This document shows positions 6,768 through 14,693 of a stretch of 45,824 nt of DNA, in pieces. Under the pieces are notes generated by a model. It was not told the origin of the DNA, ran no database searches, and worked only from the letters and a program-made list of their open reading frames with translations. The position numbers and the translations under genes are program-made. Numbering within the stretch: position 1 is the stretch's first letter; the number at the start of each line of letters is the position of its first letter. Origin of the DNA: an uncultured Saprospiraceae bacterium (lineage in GTDB: Bacteria > Bacteroidota > Bacteroidia > Chitinophagales > Saprospiraceae); NCBI GenBank assembly GCA_937951615.1, contig CALFBH010000048.1, forward strand, positions 1-45,824, read 5' to 3'.

Positions 6768-9700
6768 TTATTTAGGCACACTGGAAAAAACGCCATTATT
6801 ACCATTCCACAAAGACTTATCTGCGCCATTTACATCACCATCCATATTGAGGTCGGATGGGAAATAATCGCTGAACAGTCCATTATCTGTAGCCCAGGCT
6901 GATTTGTCAGAACCATTGATGTCGTAGCCATTGGGATCTAGCTGGTTAATGTCACCAGTAAAGAGGCACCAGTCCCCGTTGGGCATTTGCTTTTGTCCGT
7001 AGCTGCTGCCGCTGGCATAACTATCAGCAGTTCTAAAATCATAAGACAAGGTGTTGCCTACGACATTGACCAATTGCGGCGTCATAGCAGGGAAGTGATT
7101 TCGATGTTCTATCATGATATATACAGGCGTATTAAAACCATTGGGTAAACCACTTTCGCCCTGAAAATCAATACTGCCATCCTGCTGCACCAAACCTGCA
7201 ATTTGTCCAACTTGGCTTTCTTTACTGGTGTTGGTTCTGAATGATACAATAACCCAGTCCACACAACCTGTTCCACTAAGGGTTTCTGAGCCGTTATAAC
7301 TCCAGGGAGCTTGGCCATAAGGTTGTTGATTAGGCAATAAAGATAGATTTTCCAAGGTGTTGCCCATTGTATTGCTGCTTGCATTATAACTACCTTCCAG
7401 CCATACAGAAATATTGAGCGTTATTTCCGGTGCGGTGGATCCGCCTACTTCGTCAGCTCCTATGTCCATGCCTGAGCCGGATATTCTGGCATCGCAATCA
7501 AAATCAGTGCTGACTTCGCTCAATATTGTACCTGCATCCACAATGCCGGAAGGTGTATTCACTAGGTGGTAATCATAATTGGCAGCATCTGCAAAAATAT
7601 TGGTGTTGGTAAAAGTGTAATTTGTAGTCTTGGTTCCCGTAGAGCCGCTTGACCGATCTGTTATTTCTCCAGAAACTAGATTATTGGCAATTTGAGCGTT
7701 TGTTGTTGTTGGGAATCTGTATTCGATAGAACGAGGATAATTGTCTGTAACTACGGTGTTATTATACACTTTTACATTGGTCGCAGATTCAAGACCAATC
7801 CCGACATCTCTATTGGTGTGCACAAAATTATTCATAATCAAGCCACCGACATGTCCACTAGCTACATCGCTGCCTAAGCCAAATCCAATACCTCGGTCGC
7901 AATTTATTATATGATTTCCGGAAACAACAGTGCCTTCGCATTCTCTCCAAAAATGGATAGCATGTTCAGCAAGCACATTATCTGGCGAGCGAATACCTTT
8001 AAACACATTGTTCTTTACGACCCAGTTTTTAGACCTATGCGCATCAATACCACCAGTATAATTTTGATAAGCGATTCCTGCCGTAAATTCAAATTCGCAA
8101 CATAAAACGCTGCCGTTGTCGGCAAATAAATTTCCGCCTGCTGATACTTTTAGTAATTGTTCTTTTGCATCTACAAACCGGACATTCTGCGCCTTAAAAT
8201 TGTCTGCATCAGCTGGATTACTTTGTATTTGTATCAGGTGATAATAGACTTCGCCAATGGTCATATTGGCTATTGTAAATCCATCTGCTGCCACATTAAA
8301 AATATGGGTAACAGTACTATTATTCCAACCCAAGCCTTTAAGAACAACATCGTCCCGATTTCCCGTAGCTCCCATAATGGTCAGGTTGGACATGTTTTCA
8401 CTGATGAACCTCAAATTAGAAGATAATGTATATACGCCTGGTTGGAGTTTGATGGTCATATTCCCATTGGCATTATAAGCCTGATCTAAAGCGTTTTGAA
8501 GTTCACTTACATTTTGTACAGTTATGATTGTTCCATTTTCAGAGATAGCAGGACATTCACATGAAACTGGCTGCGGTGGCATTGTTCCGCTACAGTTGCA
8601 AAAGCCATCTTGCACATCATTTACGGTATTTGGGTTGTTGTCATCACAAGGCGTACCAGCGGCAGGGCAAGACCCGCAATTCACTTTTTGCAGGCTGGCA
8701 TAATCTATATAAGTGTTGGTCGCATCGCCTCCTAGATTAAAATCAAAATTGGTGTTATTATCCGTGGCACTGTTCATGGTAAAACTCACCGTGAACTCCT
8801 GCCATGCGGAGCTAAGATTGACCGTCTCATAGTGATAAGTCGTGTAAGGGTCTGTAAGCATCCCAATATATAAATTCAGGGTACGATTAGCATCTGCTCT
8901 TGCCCTGAATGTGAAGGTATAAGTTTCCCCCTGCTCAACAATAAGGTTTTGCTGACTATAAGAAAAAGCGACATCCCAGGGATTCACGCCAGGAATAATA
9001 TCTGTGAGATTGACAATCCCATTGACTGACTCTGCGGCACAGCCCCAATACACCCAATTGTTCACGTTGTTGTCAAAGGTTGAGTTAGCCAATAATTCAC
9101 AGGCACCACTTATAGGTGTCCCGCTACATCCACAAGAACCATCGGTTACGTCATTTTCCGTATTTGAATTGCCATCATCACAAGGCGTGCCAGCGGCAGG
9201 GCAGTTAGTTCCACTACATCCACAAGAACCATCAGCTACATCATTTTCTGTGTTCGGATTACCGTCATCACAGGCTGTACCAGCGGGAGGGCAACTGCTG
9301 CCACCTGTAACACTGTAGGCCGCAATAACCGGAACTCTATCGTATGGTCCTATGGAAGCTCCGTCATCAATTGCTAAGTATAAAATATCACTACTAGCAT
9401 CGTAAGAACCGCCTAATATCTGATGAAATTCAGGCGTTTGTGTATAAGCATCTGTTTGAAAAGGCGCATTAAAAACACCCCGAGCATAAGGACGCACGTC
9501 ATAGGCATTTAGCGTTCCATTTTTTACCGCAAGGAGGTCATTAACATCCCATAACCAATAATAATTATAATAATCGTTGGCATCATAAGGGCAGGGACCA
9601 CCACATTCATATCCATTGCTTTGAGTGGCTTTATAACCAATCCCAGAAACATGTCCACCAGATGAACCGATGGTTAAATAGGTTCTTGTACCAGGCACTA

Positions 9701-10604
9701 TAAAACCATAACTGGCTTGCGACTCTTCTGTCCATAAATCATTTGACCCTGGAACTATAGCAGCACTGGCAGCCGTATGTCCAGTAGGAGTATTCCCATT
9801 ACTTTGGACGACATTATAATTGCCATCTTCATAAGCATTATAGGCTGCATAAAGTGGATTATTTAGGTCGAAATCTAGTAATGTTGTTGTCGGAATTGTT
9901 CCCGAAGGTGTACCATTTATATTTGAAGGATTAAAAGCAAAAGCGGATATCCCCATAGGAAGGCGGCCATTTATGGAATATTTGCTTGAGTTTCCTGCAA
10001 TATAGCTGCCTCCAAGAAGCGACTGCCATTCGCTTGGAATAGGTGATATCCATCCTGCTGCATGTGCGGCACCATTAAGTGCGTAATAGCCGTTTATTGT
10101 GCTGCCAGCAATATTGGAAGGGTTTTCAAGTGCCAGCGTAGTGTGTGTGTTGTCTGCGGGAGCATCATAAAATTCTTCCCCATTGACAATAAGTTTACCA
10201 TTGATAAGCGTCATGCCAGTAATTCTGTCAATACCCTGTGGATTACCATCTGGTGTTTGGTTTAATATTGCTCTAAAATTCTGCAAAATTGTCGCCTCAT
10301 TCAGTGCGGATAGATTTGTGCTATTGACCAGAGATGGAATTGAAAATTCTGCAAGTACACCAGATGGAGCAAACCCCGATAGAAAAAGGGAGGAGTTGGA
10401 ACTATTATAAGCTATGGTTGATGTTGCATAATTGGCACTTGATGCCCCAAAATCTGCTGCCGGAATTGCAAATGCTCCTTGATACTCTAAGTCGCTTATT
10501 TGCATCAAAGGCAGAGAGGTGGCTTGCGCCAATAGACTTGTGACTTGTGATGCGTATAAAATCAGGATTAGGTTGAGGAAAGTGAGTTTAATAATCTTTT
10601 TCAT
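6768..10604 (-). CDS. Large secreted protein: Cys-rich repeats, carbohydrate-binding-like domain, beta-helix, dockerin-like C-terminus
   Basis: 1278 aa with a signal peptide at residues 1-26 (ILYASQVTSLLAQA). Residues about 30-430 form an unrecognised beta-rich region. Three 30-residue Cys motifs of the type CDDGNPNTENDVADGSCGCS lie at about 435-464, 465-495 and 638-667. Between the second and third, a CBM4/9-like jelly roll (about 498-637) begins with LLANSTFDNNVNNWVYWG. A right-handed parallel beta-helix of the pectate-lyase/NosD type follows (about 675-1040), ending GMDIGADE. The C-terminal about 215 residues contain an IMIEHRNHFPAMT module found at the end of other Bacteroidota secreted proteins, then two EF-hand/dockerin-like calcium loops, the last in SDLNMDGDVNGADKSLW. 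Polysaccharide binding or cleavage outside the cell is plausible, but no catalytic residues could be assigned. Confidence 0.85.
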   Translation of the reverse strand: MKKIIKLTFLNLILILYASQVTSLLAQATSLPLMQISDLEYQGAFAIPAADFGASSANYATSTIAYNSSNSSLFLSGFAPSGVLAEFSIPSLVNSTNLSALNEATILQNFRAILNQTPDGNPQGIDRITGMTLINGKLIVNGEEFYDAPADNTHTTLALENPSNIAGSTINGYYALNGAAHAAGWISPIPSEWQSLLGGSYIAGNSSKYSINGRLPMGISAFAFNPSNINGTPSGTIPTTTLLDFDLNNPLYAAYNAYEDGNYNVVQSNGNTPTGHTAASAAIVPGSNDLWTEESQASYGFIVPGTRTYLTIGSSGGHVSGIGYKATQSNGYECGGPCPYDANDYYNYYWLWDVNDLLAVKNGTLNAYDVRPYARGVFNAPFQTDAYTQTPEFHQILGGSYDASSDILYLAIDDGASIGPYDRVPVIAAYSVTGGSSCPPAGTACDDGNPNTENDVADGSCGCSGTNCPAAGTPCDDGNSNTENDVTDGSCGCSGTPISGACELLANSTFDNNVNNWVYWGCAAESVNGIVNLTDIIPGVNPWDVAFSYSQQNLIVEQGETYTFTFRARADANRTLNLYIGMLTDPYTTYHYETVNLSSAWQEFTVSFTMNSATDNNTNFDFNLGGDATNTYIDYASLQKVNCGSCPAAGTPCDDNNPNTVNDVQDGFCNCSGTMPPQPVSCECPAISENGTIITVQNVSELQNALDQAYNANGNMTIKLQPGVYTLSSNLRFISENMSNLTIMGATGNRDDVVLKGLGWNNSTVTHIFNVAADGFTIANMTIGEVYYHLIQIQSNPADADNFKAQNVRFVDAKEQLLKVSAGGNLFADNGSVLCCEFEFTAGIAYQNYTGGIDAHRSKNWVVKNNVFKGIRSPDNVLAEHAIHFWRECEGTVVSGNHIINCDRGIGFGLGSDVASGHVGGLIMNNFVHTNRDVGIGLESATNVKVYNNTVVTDNYPRSIEYRFPTTTNAQIANNLVSGEITDRSSGSTGTKTTNYTFTNTNIFADAANYDYHLVNTPSGIVDAGTILSEVSTDFDCDARISGSGMDIGADEVGGSTAPEITLNISVWLEGSYNASSNTMGNTLENLSLLPNQQPYGQAPWSYNGSETLSGTGCVDWVIVSFRTNTSKESQVGQIAGLVQQDGSIDFQGESGLPNGFNTPVYIMIEHRNHFPAMTPQLVNVVGNTLSYDFRTADSYASGSSYGQKQMPNGDWCLFTGDINQLDPNGYDINGSDKSAWATDNGLFSDYFPSDLNMDGDVNGADKSLWNGNNGVFSSVPK

Positions 10605-11004
10605 GATAATGTATTTAGATTGTGAGACTAAAGCTTCGAGATCGGTGGTCGGAGATCAATAGTTCATGACGCTTCATATACACTATGTATAAGAGGAACT
10701 AGTCAAAATAGTATTTTGAGAAGTTGGTATAAATGTACCAATGACATGTACTAAAGATATGGTGGCAAAGGAGTTTTTTTGAGGTAGATTGACACAAAGC
10801 TATGAAAAATATATTTTTTCTGACAGCGATTGTAGTTTTTATTTGTATAAAATGTTTTTAAATATGATAAGGTGTGAAAAGTGCCATTATTGACAACATA
10901 ATAAAACACCTTAACTTAAGGTGAGTACTCCCAAAAGTAGATTTTACGGTAACTTTTTTCCATTTATGGGATATAGAATATAGATAAGTTTAAATACACA
11001 AATT
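10605..11004. other. Gene-free spacer with palindromes
   Basis: AT-rich spacer with no convincing gene. It holds a 17-base palindrome, CACCTTAA-C-TTAAGGTG (10907-10923), and a smaller one, TTGGTA-N6-TACCAA (10724-10741). Just right of the first is TACT-N6-AGTA (10926-10939). I saw no clear TAnnTTTG promoter for the 1278-aa gene here. The rightmost part looks like the leader of the truncated reading frame that starts at 11005. Confidence 0.4.
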
Positions 11005-11178
11005 ATGAAAACAAAGCAATTATCTTTTGTAGCAATAATCGGATTAGTCTCTACACCTGCTCAGCATCCCAAGCTTCCCGCACCGCCTTCGCCACTTTTC
11101 CAACCACATTACGATTCAGCGAAAATGGAATGATATGGTCTTTGGAAGGATTGCGTACACAATCCGCCAGCGCATAAG
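11005..11178 (+). pseudogene. Possible remnant: signal-peptide start of a lost secreted-protein gene
   Basis: An ATG opens a 57-codon frame beginning MKTKQLSFVAIIGLVSTPAQ, which looks like a genuine export signal. After about 16 residues it runs antisense into the 3' end of the malic enzyme gene (from 11051) and becomes meaningless. This suggests that only the 5' end of a secreted-protein gene survives, cut at the junction with the malic-enzyme segment. It could also be a chance frame. Confidence 0.25.
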
Positions 11179-12232
11179 CAGCAGCCAGTTTCATCTTAGG
11201 TGTAATGGCGGTAGCCTGTGCATCTAAAGCTCCCTTGAAAATGCCAGGAAAAGCAACGACATTATTCACTTGATTCGGAAAATCACTACGCCCTGTACCG
11301 ACGATAGCTGCACCGCCTTTAAAGGCTTCTTCCGGCATAATCTCTGGTGTCGGATTTGCCATAGCCAGTACAATAGGATCAGAAGCCATGCTCCGAACGT
11401 CATCTGCATCCAGCAAGTCACCAACGCTGACACCGATAAAAACATCAGCACCTTTAAGGACATCTTTCAGACTGCCTTCTCGGTCGTGAGGATTGGAATA
11501 GCGTAGCAATTCTTGTTTTATTGCATTTAAATTATCTCGCTTACGATGGACGGCTCCTTTGCTGTCGCATACAATCAGTTCTTTGACCGGAATACAAACG
11601 TTTGGATCAAAATTGATACAGCGCAGCATTCGCGCAATAGCCACACCTGCTGCTCCAGAACCATTGACCACAATTTTCAAATCTTCAAGATTTCTATCCG
11701 TGACCTTACAGGCATTAATCAGTGCTGCCAGCAATACAATGGCTGTCCCGTGTTGGTCATCATGAAAAACTGGAATCCCCAAATCCTGCAAACGTTCCTC
11801 AATCTCAAAACAGCGGGGAGAAGAAATGTCTTCCAAATTAATGCCACCAAAAACTGGCGCAATTCGTCGTACTGTTTCTATGATTTCTTCGGTATCTTGT
11901 GTGTCGAGGCAAATTGGAAAAGCATCCAATCCAGCAAATTCTTTGAATAATAAAGCCTTGCCTTCCATCACCGGAATAGCTGCCAGCGGACCAATATTCC
12001 CAAGTCCCAATACCGCAGACCCATCTGACACGACAGCAATCGTATTTCCTTTGATGGTCAGAGAGCGTGCAAGCGAAGGATCAGCCGCAATAGCCTGGCA
12101 GGGTGCTGCAACGCCAGGGGAGTAGGCGGTCGCCAAATCATCCTGAGTAATAACAGGTACTTTGCTACGCACTTCTATTTTTCCGCGAAAGCGGCGATGT
12201 AAATCCATTGATTTTTCGTAAAAATCTGACAT
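11051..12232 (-). CDS. Malic enzyme, short bacterial type
   Basis: 393-aa malate dehydrogenase (oxaloacetate-decarboxylating), converting malate to pyruvate, CO2 and NAD(P)H. The N-terminal malic domain shows YSPGVAAPC with the catalytic Tyr, the Lys-containing MEGKALLFK, GGINLEDISSPRCFE and FHDDQHGTAIV with metal-binding acids. The NAD-binding Rossmann part has the dinucleotide loop NGSGAAGVAIAR and later LAMANPTPE and GRSDFPNQVNN. Length fits the single-function form; the phosphotransacetylase-like C-terminal extension of MaeB enzymes is absent. Cofactor preference (NAD or NADP) cannot be told reliably. It is divergent from the sirtuin gene and has a good promoter match 47 bases upstream. 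Confidence 0.96.
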   Translation of the reverse strand: MSDFYEKSMDLHRRFRGKIEVRSKVPVITQDDLATAYSPGVAAPCQAIAADPSLARSLTIKGNTIAVVSDGSAVLGLGNIGPLAAIPVMEGKALLFKEFAGLDAFPICLDTQDTEEIIETVRRIAPVFGGINLEDISSPRCFEIEERLQDLGIPVFHDDQHGTAIVLLAALINACKVTDRNLEDLKIVVNGSGAAGVAIARMLRCINFDPNVCIPVKELIVCDSKGAVHRKRDNLNAIKQELLRYSNPHDREGSLKDVLKGADVFIGVSVGDLLDADDVRSMASDPIVLAMANPTPEIMPEEAFKGGAAIVGTGRSDFPNQVNNVVAFPGIFKGALDAQATAITPKMKLAAAYALADCVRNPSKDHIIPFSLNRNVVGKVAKAVREAWDAEQV

Positions 12233-12278
12233 ATATTATTTCTTTTTTACTAAATTGTTTTGATTTTGCAATCGGGGG

Positions 12279-12311
12279 CAAATATATGCTCTACTTTGCA
12301 GCTTTTACAAT
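12279..12311 (-). promoter_or_regulatory. Predicted promoter of the malic enzyme gene
   Basis: On the minus strand, TATATTTG (12286-12279) matches the Bacteroidota -7 box TAnnTTTG and lies 47 bases upstream of the start codon. The -33 element is weaker: ATTG at 12311-12308, 21 bases away. Confidence 0.4.
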
Positions 12312-12338
12312 AAATTGGCTATTGACTGACTGTGGCTA

Positions 12339-12455
12339 TTGTCCTCGACTCTATTCGAACAACTATATTGTCAGTTGGTTTCGACTCCGCTCAACCAACT
12401 GACATTTCGACTTCGCCCAATGCAGGTATAGTTGTCCGAGCGGAGTCGAGGACAA
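12339..12455. repeat. REP-like nested palindrome (TCGACTCCGCTC family)
   Basis: Outer arms TTGTCCTCGACTC (12339-12351) and GAGTCGAGGACAA (12443-12455) are exact complements. Inside them ACAACTATA (12359-12367) pairs with TATAGTTGT (12427-12435), and an inner hairpin TGTCAGTTGGTT (12369-12380) pairs with AACCAACTGACA (12393-12404) around a TCGACTCCGCTC loop. Variants of the loop motif also occur in the arms. It resembles REP/REPIN elements found in many copies in bacterial genomes. It occupies the region between the divergent malic enzyme and sirtuin genes; no REP-associated transposase is in the window. Confidence 0.75.
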
Positions 12456-12509
12456 CACAAATACAGCAGTCGATCAATTAAATTTAAAACAACTTCTTAA
12501 ACAACAAAC

Positions 12510-13202
12510 ATGAGCAAAAAAAGAATCGTCGTACTCAGTGGCGCGGGCATCAGCGCAGAGAGCGGCATCCAAACTTTCAGAGATGCCGACGGACTTTGGG
12601 AAGGACATGATGTAATGGAAGTCGCTTCCCCACAGGGTTTTCAGAAAAATCCTGAATTGGTATTGGACTTTTATAATTTGCGCCGGGCGCAATTGGATAC
12701 TGTAGAACCCAATGCCGCACACAAAGCCCTGGCAGAACTTGAAGACCAATATGAAGTTATTATCATTACACAGAATGTAGATGACCTGCATGAAAGAGGC
12801 GGCTCGACCAATATTATTCACCTGCATGGAGAGTTGATGAAAATGCGGAGTACTGGCAACCCTTCCTTACTTTACGAGTATAAAGATACCATTAAACTAG
12901 GCGATCTTTGTGAAGAAGGGCATCAATTACGTCCACATATTGTCTGGTTTGGCGAAGATGTTCCTATGATAGCGAAAGCCCTAGAGGTGATTAAGAAGGC
13001 AGACGTCGTGATTATCGTAGGTACTTCTATGCAAGTGTATCCTGCCGCTGGACTGATTGATTATGCGCCTTCTGAAATTCCAAAATATTTCATTGATCCG
13101 CGTCCTTCAGTACAAGCAACTGATTTTGTGAATTTACATATCTTTCCACAAAAAGCAACGACTGGTATCCGCAGGGTAGTGGACAAACTAATGAAGGCGT
13201 GA
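12510..13202 (+). CDS. cobB: Sir2-family NAD-dependent protein deacylase, zinc-site cysteines mostly absent
   Basis: 230-aa sirtuin, removing acyl groups from protein lysines with NAD. It has the NAD-binding GAGISAESGI (residues 11-20), TQNVDDLHERGG (87-98) and the HLHGE motif with catalytic His106. Tyr55 and Arg58 in DFYNLRR match the Tyr-x-x-Arg pair of Sirt5/CobB-type enzymes that prefer succinyl and malonyl groups. Between HLHGE and RPHIVWFGE, normal sirtuins carry four zinc-binding cysteines; here only Cys134 remains (GDLCEEG), so the structural zinc is probably missing. Length and fold are otherwise intact. A terminator-like hairpin lies 220 bases downstream. Confidence 0.93.
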   Translation: MSKKRIVVLSGAGISAESGIQTFRDADGLWEGHDVMEVASPQGFQKNPELVLDFYNLRRAQLDTVEPNAAHKALAELEDQYEVIIITQNVDDLHERGGSTNIIHLHGELMKMRSTGNPSLLYEYKDTIKLGDLCEEGHQLRPHIVWFGEDVPMIAKALEVIKKADVVIIVGTSMQVYPAAGLIDYAPSEIPKYFIDPRPSVQATDFVNLHIFPQKATTGIRRVVDKLMKA

Positions 13203-13390
13203 CAGGCATTAATTTAATTTTCTATGATAAAAAATGCAATATCATGTCACATTATGCCTTTTTTTTATTAATTTTATGTCTTATGTAAAGGATGCCTGAA
13301 ATTGCTTTGCATAAAGCAAACTATATGCCTTTCTCACTGACAACCGTAGACTTAATGATTAAAGCGCAATTAATCCGTCTCATAAATTGT

Positions 13391-13429
13391 CATCCAAAAA
13401 GCAAAGGACGGTATCCGTAGGGCAGCGAC
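13391..13429 (+). pseudogene. Possible decayed duplicate of the sirtuin gene 3' end
   Basis: This stretch resembles the end of the sirtuin gene at 13146-13184: both contain AAAAAGCAA, GGTATCCG and AGGG in the same order and nearly the same spacing, roughly three quarters identical over about 38 bases. In one frame it reads QKAKDGIRRAA beside the real QKATTGIRRVV. No other part of the gene is recognisable between 13203 and 13390. Confidence 0.3.
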
Positions 13430-13450
13430 TTTGGTCGCTGCTTTTCTTTA
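13422..13450 (+). terminator. Rho-independent-like terminator downstream of the sirtuin gene
   Basis: A perfect 8-bp GC-rich stem, GCAGCGAC (13422-13429) and GTCGCTGC (13434-13441), closes a TTTG loop and is followed by TTTTCTTT. The T-run is on the plus-strand side, so it would act on rightward transcripts. The convergent hydrolase gene ends 16 bases further on. Confidence 0.6.
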
Positions 13451-13465
13451 TAAAACTGCACTCGT

Positions 13466-14245
13466 TCATGCCACTAAGCTAGCAAAACCATTAGCACCTT
13501 CCAGTTCGGCTTGCATCTCCAATTCATGTGCTTTTTCACGTTTCAACCGTAGCAACCATTTTGCAATATGCCCCCCTACAATTTCAGGATGAGTAGCATG
13601 ACTGAAATGATCGCCAGGAATCGGAATATGCGGTTCACTTGGACGAGCAACAATCAAATCTTTGACTGGATGTAAGATAAGGGAGGGACGCAAGGGCGCA
13701 GGCTTGGAACGCAGCCAGTCGAGAATACCCCTTGAGCGTGGCTGTATCATACGAATGAGTTTATAAATATCTTCTTTGCCATATTGCTGAATCACCTCAA
13801 GTGAGTTCTCAATTTCTGGCATAGAAGGTTTATTATGATATTTCAGTCGTATAAGCTGTTTAAGTGTAGGCGAGGTGAAAAAGCCTTTATTGGTAAACCA
13901 TTTCACCAACTTTTTATAATTAAAGGGCAGTTTGATTTTTTTTGTTTCTGTAAAAGAAGCAATCAGGCAATTATCGCAGCCCAACTGCTGTCGTAATACA
14001 TGAGAAATATAACCACCCAAAGAATGACCAATCAAAATATCTTCTTTGTTAATGGAATAATGTGCGTGCAATGCCGCAACAAAATCTTCCACAATAATAT
14101 CTTCAGGAGAAAAGAGATGCAGCACACTCCGGTAATCCACATGCAACAAATCATAGCCATGAAGATAGGGCTTCAATTTTCTAAAAATCCTTTTATCCTC
14201 GCCAAAACCAGGCAGTAGGACAATTCGCTTCCTGTAACTCATCAC
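13466..14245 (-). CDS. Alpha/beta hydrolase
   Basis: 259-aa alpha/beta-hydrolase-fold enzyme. The oxyanion-side motif LLPGFGEDKRIF (residues 10-21), the nucleophile elbow GHSLGG with Ser75, a probable acid Asp196 in HPVKDLIV and a probable His213 in GDHFSHATH make a complete triad. No signal peptide, so cytoplasmic. The middle cap region (about 100-180) is basic and not diagnostic, so substrate and reaction (esterase, lipase or thioesterase-like) are unknown. It is convergent with the sirtuin gene and has its own promoter match about 70 bases upstream. The last 25 residues are a charged, alanine-rich tail. Confidence 0.85.
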   Translation of the reverse strand: MMSYRKRIVLLPGFGEDKRIFRKLKPYLHGYDLLHVDYRSVLHLFSPEDIIVEDFVAALHAHYSINKEDILIGHSLGGYISHVLRQQLGCDNCLIASFTETKKIKLPFNYKKLVKWFTNKGFFTSPTLKQLIRLKYHNKPSMPEIENSLEVIQQYGKEDIYKLIRMIQPRSRGILDWLRSKPAPLRPSLILHPVKDLIVARPSEPHIPIPGDHFSHATHPEIVGGHIAKWLLRLKREKAHELEMQAELEGANGFASLVA

Positions 14246-14314
14246 TGTAATTAGTTTAGGTGTTTATTTTCATTATCTCCGTTTTGGGACATTAAAATAA
14301 CGAAAATTCATTGG

Positions 14315-14344
14315 CAAATATACAAACATTGTGCAAAGGACAAA
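14315..14344 (-). promoter_or_regulatory. Predicted promoter of the alpha/beta hydrolase gene
   Basis: On the minus strand, TTTG (14344-14341) is followed after 18 bases by TATATTTG (14322-14315), matching both Bacteroidota elements. It lies 70 bases upstream of the start codon. Confidence 0.5.
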
Positions 14345-14693
14345 CAAGTACACAATTATTTTTCACCAAACAATTAACGGTATAAACGTAACTTGTAGTA
14401 TAAAAGTTGGGAAATACGCAAATAGTCCAATATTTATTTTTAGTTAAATTATTTTCATTATGTATTTAATATTTACATAGTTATTTTTATTTCATGTAAT
14501 AAACTACTTTTGAAAATCATTTTAAAACACTGTTTTTAAATCTATTATTTATACTTAATATGATAAATTATTTAAAAAAAGGTATGATGATTAAATGTGC
14601 AGGGCGGCATAACTGAATTATTTTCCAGTTCTTAAATAGCCTATAATTTGGACAATGGAGTATCCGGAAATTTAAACCTAATTCCCCAATCCC
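14345..14693. other. AT-rich spacer without a gene
   Basis: Very AT-rich sequence between two leftward genes. I see no open frame of interest. At its right end TTTGGACAA (14647-14655) is the reverse complement of TTGTCCAAA at 14706-14714. The right arm lies inside the last codons of the next gene and belongs to the repeat also seen at 6748-6767. Confidence 0.4.
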
